DNA of 7,292 bases from Thermoplasmata archaeon (GCA_030044475.1 JASHVP010000120.1:1-7292), one strand, 5' to 3'; numbered from the stretch's first letter, positions 1 through 5,438 are shown. Notes: a model not told the origin generated them from the letters alone. Numbers and translations are program-made.

Positions 1-1
1 G

Positions 2-211
2 ACGACCACGGCGACGCTGATCGGATACGGGCTCGCGCGGGACGGGGCCGGAGCGGTCCGGCTCTTCTTCTTGGCGGGCATGGAGTTCCTCACGCGGACG
101 GAGCCCGACGAGACTCATCAACGGGCGAGAGAGGGGATGAAACACCTCCCGCGGTCCGGGCCCATCGGCGGGCCGCGGCGGGCCTCGCTTCCCGTTACCG
201 GCCCCGGTTGA
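2..211 (+). CDS. 3' end of an unrecognised protein-coding gene
   Basis: The 5' end lies outside the window. Reading from base 2 gives 69 codons and a TGA at 209-211. The first 40 or so codons almost all end in G or C, as in the certain genes here, so the frame is very probably coding. The visible tail has a fairly hydrophobic stretch (TLIGYGLARDGAG then VRLFFLAGMEFL) followed by a charged segment (TEPDETHQRAREGMKHL) and a Pro/Gly/Arg-rich end. Third-position GC weakens in the last 25 codons, so the end may be poorly conserved. I recognise no family. The next gene starts 22 nt after the stop behind a strong Shine-Dalgarno, so the two may share an operon. Confidence 0.55.
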   Translation, partial: TTTATLIGYGLARDGAGAVRLFFLAGMEFLTRTEPDETHQRAREGMKHLPRSGPIGGPRRASLPVTGPG

Positions 212-215
212 ACCG

Positions 216-221
216 AGGAGG
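216..221 (+). promoter_or_regulatory. Shine-Dalgarno for the methyltransferase gene
   Basis: AGGAGG is a full match to the Shine-Dalgarno core and lies 12 nt before the GTG at 234. The spacing is a little long, but it is the best ribosome site in this gap and supports GTG 234 as the start. Confidence 0.55.
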
Positions 222-233
222 ATCGGGCCCGAC

Positions 234-932
234 GTGAGCACCGACGAGACCGCCGCGGGGGCCCTGCCGTTCCTCGAGCGGTGGACGCTGCGCCGTCGGG
301 CTCGCCTCATCGCCGCGCTCCGGGAACGGGTCCGGTTCACCTCCGCGACGCGGGTCCTCGACCTGGGCGGCGGGGTCGGGGTCATCGCGGGGGCGTACGC
401 CCACGGCGCGGCCGAGGTCGTCGTGCTCGAGCCGGACGCCGCTCGGGTCGCGCAGGGGCGGCGCGAGCGGCCGCACCTCCGGTTCGTCGCCGCGGGGGCC
501 GAGCGGATCCCGTTCCCCGACGATCGGTTCGAAGCCGCGGTGGCGATGATGTCGTGGCACCACTTCCGCGACCCGGACCGAGCGCTCTCGGAAGCGCTCC
601 GGGTCGTCGTCCCCGGCGGAGTGCTCGTGGTCGTCGACGTGGAGCGCGGCAGCCGACGCGCCCGATGGATGGAGTTCGTCGAGGGGCGGCTTCGGGGCCA
701 TCGCCACCGGTTCACCTCGGAGGCGGAGGTGGCGGAGCGGGCCGGGGCGGCGGGGTGGGAACCGAGGGAGACGCACCGCTTCGGTGACTACTTCCTCCTC
801 GTGCTCCGGCGGCCCGGGCCGCGAGAGGGAGGACCCGCTCCGGCTCGAAACGGTTTTACGGACGGCCCCGGTCGCACGGCCGTCCCGGTGGCCGGGGACC
901 GCCCGTGTCCGATCCGAACGTTTGCACGGTGA
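234..932 (+). CDS. Class I SAM-dependent methyltransferase
   Basis: A 232-residue protein with a Rossmann-type methyltransferase fold of the Methyltransf_11/UbiE-like kind, transferring a methyl group from SAM to an unidentified substrate in the cytoplasm. Motif I is VLDLGGGVGV (residues 41-50). The acidic residue expected to hold the SAM ribose is E66 in VVVLEPD. The segment AERIPFPDDRFE (89-100), then SWHHFRDPDRALSEALRVV and PGGVLVVVD (about 107-135), are typical of this class. The start is GTG 234, preceded by AGGAGG. The fold appears complete by about residue 193 (DYFLLVLRR). The last 38 or so residues are Gly/Pro/Arg-rich, lose the third-position GC bias and overlap the next gene's start, so they look like read-through of non-coding DNA. 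No substrate can be inferred. Confidence 0.85.
   Translation: MSTDETAAGALPFLERWTLRRRARLIAALRERVRFTSATRVLDLGGGVGVIAGAYAHGAAEVVVLEPDAARVAQGRRERPHLRFVAAGAERIPFPDDRFEAAVAMMSWHHFRDPDRALSEALRVVVPGGVLVVVDVERGSRRARWMEFVEGRLRGHRHRFTSEAEVAERAGAAGWEPRETHRFGDYFLLVLRRPGPREGGPAPARNGFTDGPGRTAVPVAGDRPCPIRTFAR
853..858 (+). promoter_or_regulatory. Candidate TATA box for thioesterase/aMBF1 operon
   Basis: TTTTAC stands out as a T-rich patch in very GC-rich DNA, with CGAAAC just upstream as a possible BRE. About 26 nt downstream of its centre would put transcription start near 882, giving a leader of roughly 23 nt to GTG 905 or 47 nt to GTG 929. It lies inside the methyltransferase reading frame, in the part that does not look coding. 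The call rests on composition and spacing only. Confidence 0.4.
860..885. repeat. 8-bp inverted repeat at the thioesterase promoter
   Basis: GGACGGCC (860-867) and GGCCGTCC (878-885) are perfect reverse complements separated by 10 nt, directly downstream of the candidate TATA box and covering the predicted transcription start. It could be an operator for a dimeric regulator. High GC makes such short repeats fairly easy to find by chance. Confidence 0.4.
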
Positions 933-1390
933 GCCAGAGCCGCGCTTCGGTCGTCCGGCTCATGGTGCCGAGCGATGCGAACTTCATGGGGAGCGTCTTC
1001 GGAGGGGTCGTCCTCTCCGAGATCGACCGGGTGGCGTTCATCACCGCGAACCGGCACGCCAAGCAGCCGTGCGTCACCGCGTCGTTCGACCGGGTCGACT
1101 TCCTCGCCCCGGTCCACGTGAGCGATGTCGTCGATTTCGACGCGATGCTGACGTGGGTCGGCCGGTCGTCGATGGAGGTCTGGATCCGGGTCCGCGCGGA
1201 GGGGCTCTCCGGCAGCCCGTCGCGTCCGGTCGCGCAGGCCTACGTCACGATGGTCGCGGTCGGACCCGAGGGACGGCCGGCCGCCGTCCCTCCGCTGCAG
1301 CTGGAGTCGGCGGAGGAGCGCGCCCGGTTCGCGGCGGGTCAGCGGCGGATGGACGAACGGCGCCGATCCCGGCGCCCGAACGGAGAGTGA
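905..1390 (+). CDS. Acyl-CoA thioesterase, hotdog fold (YciA/BACH-like)
   Basis: A 161-residue protein of the hotdog acyl-CoA thioesterase family, which hydrolyses acyl-CoA to free acid and CoA. The family signature is clear: PSDANFMGSVFGGVVLSEIDRVAF (about 22-45) with the P-x-D-x-N, the FGG turn and the Asp of the central helix, then CVTASFDRVDFLAPVHVSDVV (56-76), VGRSSMEVWIRVRAE (85-99) and AYVTMVAVGPEGRPAAVPPL (112-131). These match YciA-type proteins in order and spacing, and the length is typical for a single hotdog domain. Two starts are possible, GTG 905 or GTG 929; the homologous region begins only after both. No strong Shine-Dalgarno precedes either. The aMBF1 gene follows after 5 nt, suggesting co-transcription. 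Acyl-chain preference cannot be read from sequence. Confidence 0.9.
   Translation: MSDPNVCTVSQSRASVVRLMVPSDANFMGSVFGGVVLSEIDRVAFITANRHAKQPCVTASFDRVDFLAPVHVSDVVDFDAMLTWVGRSSMEVWIRVRAEGLSGSPSRPVAQAYVTMVAVGPEGRPAAVPPLQLESAEERARFAAGQRRMDERRRSRRPNGE
1382..1387 (+). promoter_or_regulatory. Shine-Dalgarno for aMBF1
   Basis: GGAGAG ends 8 nt before ATG 1396 and lies inside the last codons of the thioesterase gene. It decides this ATG against the longer upstream open frame, whose extra sequence is out-of-frame thioesterase and methyltransferase DNA. Confidence 0.5.
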
Positions 1391-1395
1391 CATCG

Positions 1396-1842
1396 ATGCT
1401 CTGCGAGATGTGTGGGAAGGACGTCGAAGTGACCAGCCGGGTCCGGGTCGAAGGGACCGTGCTCCGCCTCTGTGCGGACTGTTCCCGGTTCGGCCAGATC
1501 ATGGACCCGCCGCCGTCGCCCGCGGCCGCGGCGCCGGGCGGACGCGGACGGTCGGTGGTCGCGGCGACCCGTCCCGCGGGTGCGCCCCGTCGGCTGGAAG
1601 AGCGGGACCTCTATACGGAGATCGGCGAGCTCGAGCTCGCTCCCGACTGGGGGCGTCGGGTCCGGATCGCGCGCGAGGCGCTCGCTTGGAAGCCGGAGGA
1701 CCTCGCGAAGAAGCTGAACGAGAAGAAGTCGGTCGTCCTGAAGATCGAGGCGGGCTCGATGCACCCGCCCGACGCGCTCGTCCGGAAGATCGAGCACCTG
1801 CTCAAGGTGCGGCTCCGCGCCGACCCCGAGTCGGCCGGGTAG
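1396..1842 (+). CDS. mbf1: Archaeal multiprotein bridging factor aMBF1
   Basis: A 148-residue archaeal MBF1 homologue. The N-terminal zinc ribbon has paired cysteines C3/C6 (MLCEMCG) and C26/C29 (LCADC). A Pro/Ala/Gly/Arg-rich linker (about 37-67) leads to a Cro/C1-type helix-turn-helix domain (about 84-140) with WGRRVRIAREALAWKPEDLAKKLNEKKSVVLKIEAG and a final KIEHLLKVRL helix. This zinc-ribbon plus HTH order is the aMBF1 arrangement; eukaryotic MBF1 shares the HTH domain and bridges activators to TBP, while archaeal versions have been linked to transcription and the ribosome. The ATG is placed by the zinc ribbon starting at residue 3 and by GGAGAG upstream. It follows the thioesterase by 5 nt and converges with argF, whose stop is only 9 nt away. 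Confidence 0.93.
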   Translation: MLCEMCGKDVEVTSRVRVEGTVLRLCADCSRFGQIMDPPPSPAAAAPGGRGRSVVAATRPAGAPRRLEERDLYTEIGELELAPDWGRRVRIAREALAWKPEDLAKKLNEKKSVVLKIEAGSMHPPDALVRKIEHLLKVRLRADPESAG

Positions 1843-1851
1843 CGACCGCCG

Positions 1852-2814
1852 CTATCGGGCGCGTCCGGCGGCGGTGGGCCGCCCGAGGAGGCGCTCGAGC
1901 AGCGCCGTCTGCGCGTGGAGCCGGTTCTCGGCCTGGTCCCAGGCGGCCGACTGGGGTCCGTCGAGGACGGCATCGGTGATCTCCTGCCCCCGGTGGGCCG
2001 GCAGGTCGTGCAGCACGAAGGCGTCCGTCTTCGCGAGTCCGAGCAGCCGCTCGTCGATCTGATACCCCCGGAACGCGGCTTCGCGCGCCGCCTGTTCGCC
2101 CTCGTCGCCCATCGACACCCAGACGTCGGTGTAGAGGGCGTCCGCCCCGCGGGCCGCCGCCGACGGGTCCGTCCCGAGCGCGAGCGACGCCTTCGTCCGG
2201 CGGCCCAGCTCGCGGGCGCGGGCGACCACCTCCGGTCGGGGGGCGTACTCCGCGGGCGTGGCGACGGTGAGGTCGAGCCCGACCGCGGCCGCCCCGAGCA
2301 GGAGGGAGTGCAGGACGTTGTTGCCGTCGCCGATCCACGCGAGGCGCCGGCCCCCGAACCGCCCGCCCCACCGCTCGTGCATCGTCAGGAGGTCGGCGAG
2401 GATCTGGCACGGATGCTCGAGGTCGTCGAGGGCGTTGATGACCGGGATCGACGCCGCGTCCGCCAACGCGACGACGTCCGCGTGGTGGAACGCCCGGTAG
2501 GCGATCCCGTCGAGGTACCGCGAGAGGACGCGCGCCGTGTCGCCGATCGTCTCTCCGCGACCGAGCTGGAGGTCACGGGACGAGAAGTAGAGCGCGTGCC
2601 CGCCGAGGTCGTTCATCGCGACCTCGAAGGAGGTCCGGGTGCGCGTCGACGGCTTCTCGAAGATCAGGCCCAGGTTGCGTCCGGGGAGCGTCGGGCGCAC
2701 CGACCGTCGGCGCCGGGCGCGCTTCCCTCGCTCCGCGCGGACGAGGAGGGCGGGGATCTCGGGGGCGAGGTCGCCGATGGAGAGAAAGTCCTGCTTCGTC
2801 GGTCGGGGGGCCAC
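1852..2814 (-). CDS. argF: Ornithine carbamoyltransferase (variant HDLP motif)
   Basis: A 320-residue OTCase, which makes citrulline from ornithine and carbamoyl phosphate in arginine synthesis. The carbamoyl-phosphate loop FEKPSTRTRTSFE (52-64), the DDLEHPCQILADLLT segment (130-144), the nucleotide-like fold strand LAWIGDGNNVLHS (158-170), the ornithine-side DVWVSMGDE (230-238) and the C-terminal DQAENRLHAQTALL (293-306) are all present. The expected HCLP is HDLP here (H269, D270, L271, P272), the Asp codon being GAC at 2005-2007; in known OTCases that Cys contacts ornithine. Start GTG 2814 gives the usual family length; the frame stays open to 2967, but the upstream part has no family similarity and runs into the divergent gene. 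No Shine-Dalgarno precedes it. No other arginine gene is nearby. A related transcarbamoylase with another amine substrate remains possible, though SMG favours ornithine. Confidence 0.92.
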   Translation of the reverse strand: MAPRPTKQDFLSIGDLAPEIPALLVRAERGKRARRRRSVRPTLPGRNLGLIFEKPSTRTRTSFEVAMNDLGGHALYFSSRDLQLGRGETIGDTARVLSRYLDGIAYRAFHHADVVALADAASIPVINALDDLEHPCQILADLLTMHERWGGRFGGRRLAWIGDGNNVLHSLLLGAAAVGLDLTVATPAEYAPRPEVVARARELGRRTKASLALGTDPSAAARGADALYTDVWVSMGDEGEQAAREAAFRGYQIDERLLGLAKTDAFVLHDLPAHRGQEITDAVLDGPQSAAWDQAENRLHAQTALLERLLGRPTAAGRAR

Positions 2815-2816
2815 GC

Positions 2817-2833
2817 CCGACCGTACCGACCGT
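2817..2833. repeat. Tandem direct repeat CCGACCGT beside the argF start
   Basis: CCGACCGT occurs at 2817-2824 and again at 2826-2833, a 9-bp period, immediately upstream of the argF GTG. The second copy runs into the left arm of the neighbouring inverted repeat. Confidence 0.45.
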
Positions 2834-2855
2834 CGGCCAAAACGTCTGGCCGACG
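2831..2855. repeat. 9-bp inverted repeat between argF and thiolase-like gene
   Basis: CGTCGGCCA (2831-2839) and TGGCCGACG (2847-2855) are perfect reverse complements around a 7-nt spacer, AAACGTC. Its centre lies 29 nt upstream of the argF start codon, about where the CTTAAG box would place the argF transcription start. It could be an operator or, if transcribed, a 5' leader hairpin. Confidence 0.55.
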
Positions 2856-2894
2856 CCGCGTTCGACCTTAAGAACCGGACCCGGTTGGCCGCGC

Positions 2895-2900
2895 GAGGAA
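2895..2900 (+). promoter_or_regulatory. Shine-Dalgarno for thiolase-like gene
   Basis: GAGGAA ends 5 nt before ATG 2906. It sits in a small self-complementary element (CGAG 2894-2897, CTCG 2902-2905), so it might be partly masked by a 4-bp hairpin. It supports ATG 2906, the only possible start before the fold begins. Confidence 0.45.
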
Positions 2901-2905
2901 TCTCG

Positions 2906-4330
2906 ATGCCTCCCCGGTCCCCGCCCGCGCGCTCCCGTGCCGCGAAGCGACCGCCGACCCGTCTCACCCCGCCCTCGAAGGGCCGTCGCGTCTACATGGT
3001 CGCGGGCGGCGTGACGAAGTTCGCGAAGGCCCATCCGGAGATGGATTTTCGCCTGATGGTCAAGCGGGCGTACGACGCGGCGCTGCGCGATGTCCCGAAC
3101 CTGACCAAGGACCGGATCGACGGCACCCGGATCTCCTACTTCTCCGACCACTTCTCGCGGCAGCTGAAGGCGGCGAGCATGGTCCAGGACTACCTCGGGC
3201 TCAACCCGAAAGGCTCGGTCCGGATCGAGTGGGGCGGCGCGACCGGGGGCGAGTGCTTCCAGGCGGCGTACGAGGCGGTGGCGAGCGGTCGGATGGACGT
3301 GTGCCTGGGCGCGGGCTACGAGACGATGAGCCGGGTCGCGACCTGGAAGGGGAACGAGTTCATCGCCCTCGCCTCCGACACCAACTTCGACTTCCCGCTC
3401 GGCGGGTTCTACACCGGCTACTACGCCCTCATGGTCGTCCGCCACATCTACGAGTACCTGCGGCTCGGACGGTTCGCCCACGTGAAGGACGAGCGCGAGG
3501 CGCAGCGGCTCGCGATCGCGGAGGGGAGCCGGATCATGAGCATGGTCTCGGTGAAGAACCACCTGAACGCGCTCCACAACCCGTACGCTCAGTACCCGAA
3601 GCGGTTGACCGTCGCCGACGTGCTCGCCTCGGAGATGATCAGCTACCCGCTCACGCGGGAGCAGATCTGCACGATGTCGGACGGCGCGGCCGCGGTCATC
3701 CTGTGCGACGAGGCCCGGGCCAAGGAGTTCAGCGACCGGCCGATCCTCGTGACCGGCGTCGGGACCGGGACCGACACGATGCGGCTCGCCGACCGGCCGT
3801 TCGGGAAGGTGCCGCTCATGCCGCGGGAGACGTCGTCGGACTACACCGACCTCCCGTACCCGGGGATCCACTCGTTCCGCGCGGGCCGGTCCGCCGGCCT
3901 CGAGGCGTACAAGATGGCGGGGATCACCGACCCGAACCGGGAGCTCGACTTCATCGAGCTCCACGACGCGTACGCGTCGAGCGAGATCCAGACGTACGAA
4001 GACCTGGGACTGTGCAAGTACGGGGAGGGGTACTCGTTCGTCGAGCGCGGCGACCCGTTCCTGAAGGGGGTCGACTACGGGTTCCCCACCCCGAAGGCGG
4101 GGGCGATCCCCGTCAACCCGTCGGGCGGGCTGATCGCCTGCGGCCATCCGGTCGGGGCGACCGGTCTCATGCAGGGCGTCTTCGCGTACTGGCAGCTGCA
4201 GGAGCGGATCCCGAAGCACTTCGGCGACGCGGCGCTCCAGCTGCCGAGCCCGAAGCGGGGCGCGATCCACAGCCACGCCGGCACCGGGTCGGCCGTGACC
4301 GTCTCGATCCTCGAGCGGGGGTACCGATGA
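2906..4330 (+). CDS. SCP2-like thiolase-fold protein lacking the nucleophilic Cys
   Basis: A 474-residue thiolase-superfamily protein, longer than the usual 390 or so, with a 27-residue Arg/Pro/Ser-rich N-terminal extension before the first strand (RRVYMVAGGVTKF, about 27-39). At the catalytic helix SCP2-type thiolases read NNNCATGSTA; here the ungapped match is EWGGATGGEC, so Gly111 (codon 3236-3238) replaces the nucleophilic Cys and the nearest Cys is six residues on (C117). Other landmarks remain: NPYAQYPKRLTVADVL, SDGAAAVILCDE, IELHDAYASSEIQTYEDLGL (H353, D354), NPSGGLIACGHPVGATG (C412, H414) and IHSHAGTGSAVTVSIL (H455, H457). The DUF35 gene overlaps by 4 nt, so the two products probably form a complex, as thiolase/DUF35 and Ltp2/ChsH2 pairs do. 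Normal acyl-enzyme thiolase chemistry looks unlikely; an aldolase-type carbon-carbon cleavage or joining on a CoA ester is possible but inferred. Confidence 0.88.
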   Translation: MPPRSPPARSRAAKRPPTRLTPPSKGRRVYMVAGGVTKFAKAHPEMDFRLMVKRAYDAALRDVPNLTKDRIDGTRISYFSDHFSRQLKAASMVQDYLGLNPKGSVRIEWGGATGGECFQAAYEAVASGRMDVCLGAGYETMSRVATWKGNEFIALASDTNFDFPLGGFYTGYYALMVVRHIYEYLRLGRFAHVKDEREAQRLAIAEGSRIMSMVSVKNHLNALHNPYAQYPKRLTVADVLASEMISYPLTREQICTMSDGAAAVILCDEARAKEFSDRPILVTGVGTGTDTMRLADRPFGKVPLMPRETSSDYTDLPYPGIHSFRAGRSAGLEAYKMAGITDPNRELDFIELHDAYASSEIQTYEDLGLCKYGEGYSFVERGDPFLKGVDYGFPTPKAGAIPVNPSGGLIACGHPVGATGLMQGVFAYWQLQERIPKHFGDAALQLPSPKRGAIHSHAGTGSAVTVSILERGYR

Positions 4331-4854
4331 GCGCCCAGGTCCCGGTCAAGACGCATTTCCGCGAGGTCCAGGAGGAGCTGGACCGCAGCGGGCGGGCGAT
4401 CTTCCGCGACAAGGACGGGAACGAGAGCCTGGTGATCCGGTTCCCGTACTCGATCCAGTACATCCACAGCTACGCCGAGGACTCGCCGTTCTTCCTGGGC
4501 CTCGCCGACGGGAAGCTCAAAGGGTCCCGCTGCACGAAGAAGGGATGCCGGTTCGCGTACGCGACCCCCCGGGGCCATTGCATGGTCTGCGGCTCGGCGA
4601 CCGAGTGGGTCGACCTTCCGCTCTCCGGGAAGGTCCACTCCTGGACGACGTGCCATTTCGGGAGCGAGGCGTTCCTCAAGGAGACCCCGTACAACCTCGC
4701 CATGGTCGAGTTCGAGGGGTTCGGGAGCCTCCTCCTGGTCCGGCTGAAGGACGCGATCGAGCCCGAGCTGTACGTCGGCATGCCGGTCGAGGCCCGGTTC
4801 AACCCGGACCCGAAGTACCTGGTGACCGACGTCTGGTTCGTGCCGAAGCGCTGA
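4327..4854 (+). CDS. DUF35 zinc-ribbon/OB-fold partner protein
   Basis: A 175-residue DUF35-family protein: an N-terminal helical segment with SPFFLGLADGKLKGSRC (53-69), a rubredoxin-like zinc ribbon with C69, C74, C85 and C88, then an OB-fold domain (about 92-170) with WVDLPLSGKVHSWTTCH and a closing VTDVWFVPK strand. The first cysteine pair is spaced CX4C rather than the usual CX2C; the second is CX2C. Members of this family join thiolase-fold enzymes, bridging thiolase and HMG-CoA synthase in archaeal mevalonate synthesis, or forming part of aldolase/hydratase complexes in steroid breakdown. The start ATG overlaps the preceding stop as ATGA, so translation is probably coupled. It should act as the structural or CoA-binding partner of the upstream thiolase-like protein. 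It converges with the NUDIX-like gene, leaving 6 nt between stops. Confidence 0.9.
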   Translation: MSAQVPVKTHFREVQEELDRSGRAIFRDKDGNESLVIRFPYSIQYIHSYAEDSPFFLGLADGKLKGSRCTKKGCRFAYATPRGHCMVCGSATEWVDLPLSGKVHSWTTCHFGSEAFLKETPYNLAMVEFEGFGSLLLVRLKDAIEPELYVGMPVEARFNPDPKYLVTDVWFVPKR

Positions 4855-4860
4855 CCCGCG

Positions 4861-5427
4861 TCAATCGGGGGCGCGGAGCCCGACCCGGTCCAGCACGTCG
4901 GCGTGCCCCCGGCCGATCTCGGACCGGCGCGTGCGGGCGACGCCGACGAAGGCGAGCTCCGAGAACGCGGGAGAGGCCGGGAACCGGGTCGACGGCCACC
5001 GACCCTCGAAGACGAACCCGAGGTCCCAATGCGGGTCGTCCGGGGCGTCGGACCGGGCGGAGAGCTCCGAGATCACGACCGGAGCGGCGAGGTCCGGAAG
5101 CTCCGCCCCGAGCTGTTCCCGCACGATCCGCCGGGCCGCCTCCTCGGGCGATTCGTAGAGGATCAGATGGCTGGACGGGAGCATCCAGAGCGACGCCATC
5201 CGGCCGACCCGCTCGGCGTCGAGCGCCCCGATCCGACCCCAATCCGCCTCCGGCCGGACCTTGCCGAGCAACGCCAGTCCCCCGACCCCGTTCGGCCGGA
5301 CGACCACGAACGCGGAGAGGCAGAGCCCGCTCCGCGGGACCGGCGATCGGTCCCCGCTGCGGCCGTCGGCCGTCGCCGAGAGGCGCGCGAATCGGCGACC
5401 GGGGGCGACCGGTCGGTCGTCGCTCAT
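4861..5427 (-). CDS. NUDIX-fold protein with a degenerate NUDIX box
   Basis: A 188-residue protein with NUDIX-like layout. Residues 1-30 are variable; LCLSAFVVVRP (35-45) and LALLGKVRPE (51-60) look like the first strands; WMLPSSHLILYESPEEAARRIVREQLGAEL (81-110) matches the NUDIX box region. Against G-x5-E-x7-REUxEExGU it keeps E92, R100, E104 and G107, but has Ser86 for Gly, Ile101 for the Glu after Arg, and Gln105 for the second Glu of the EE pair. Metal binding may therefore be weak or altered, so hydrolysis of a nucleoside diphosphate derivative is uncertain. ATG 5427 is supported by GGAG (minus strand, 5435-5438) 7 nt upstream. It starts 37 nt after the 3' end of tRNA-Phe with no obvious promoter between, so it may be read through from the tRNA promoter. 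Substrate unknown. Confidence 0.65.
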   Translation of the reverse strand: MSDDRPVAPGRRFARLSATADGRSGDRSPVPRSGLCLSAFVVVRPNGVGGLALLGKVRPEADWGRIGALDAERVGRMASLWMLPSSHLILYESPEEAARRIVREQLGAELPDLAAPVVISELSARSDAPDDPHWDLGFVFEGRWPSTRFPASPAFSELAFVGVARTRRSEIGRGHADVLDRVGLRAPD

Positions 5428-5434
5428 CGTTCGA

Positions 5435-5438
5435 CTCC
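5435..5438 (-). promoter_or_regulatory. Shine-Dalgarno for the NUDIX-like gene
   Basis: GGAG on the minus strand lies 7 nt upstream of ATG 5427 and supports that start. Confidence 0.4.

Larger units (their letters stand above)
2815..2905. promoter_or_regulatory. Divergent promoter region, argF / thiolase-like gene
   Basis: This 91-bp gap separates two divergent genes. The only strong A/T patch is the self-complementary CTTAAG at 2867-2872, usable as a TATA element either way. Rightward it would give a start near 2896, about 10 nt before ATG 2906. Leftward it would give a start near 2844, inside the inverted repeat at 2831-2855. A second leftward candidate, TTTTGG on the minus strand (about 2837-2842), is centred about 26 nt from GTG 2814 and would give a leaderless argF mRNA. 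Assignments rest on spacing and composition. Confidence 0.55.

Noticed and set aside
866..897. CCCCGG ... CCGGGG inverted repeat near the thioesterase start
   Set aside because: Only 6 bp of pure G/C with a long spacer; expected by chance at this base composition.
784..1395. N-terminal extension of aMBF1 to 352 residues
   Set aside because: The upstream codons are out-of-frame methyltransferase and thioesterase sequence; the zinc ribbon begins at ATG 1396 behind a Shine-Dalgarno.
1915..2871. Plus-strand frame of 318 codons opposite argF
   Set aside because: Antisense shadow of argF; composition is Arg/Glu/Val-rich and no motif is recognisable.
2815..2967. Longer argF start (371 residues)
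   Set aside because: The extra residues have no OTCase similarity and cross the divergent promoter into the thiolase-like gene; GTG 2814 gives normal family length.
2573..4276. 567-codon minus-strand open frame opposite the thiolase-like gene
   Set aside because: Repetitive Arg/Val/Glu/Pro composition without a recognisable fold; it overlaps a well-supported thiolase-fold gene and part of argF.
3229..4326. Long plus-strand frame fused upstream of the DUF35 gene
   Set aside because: The part before 4327 is an out-of-frame reading of the thiolase-like gene; the ATGA overlap and the DUF35 fold place the real start at 4327.
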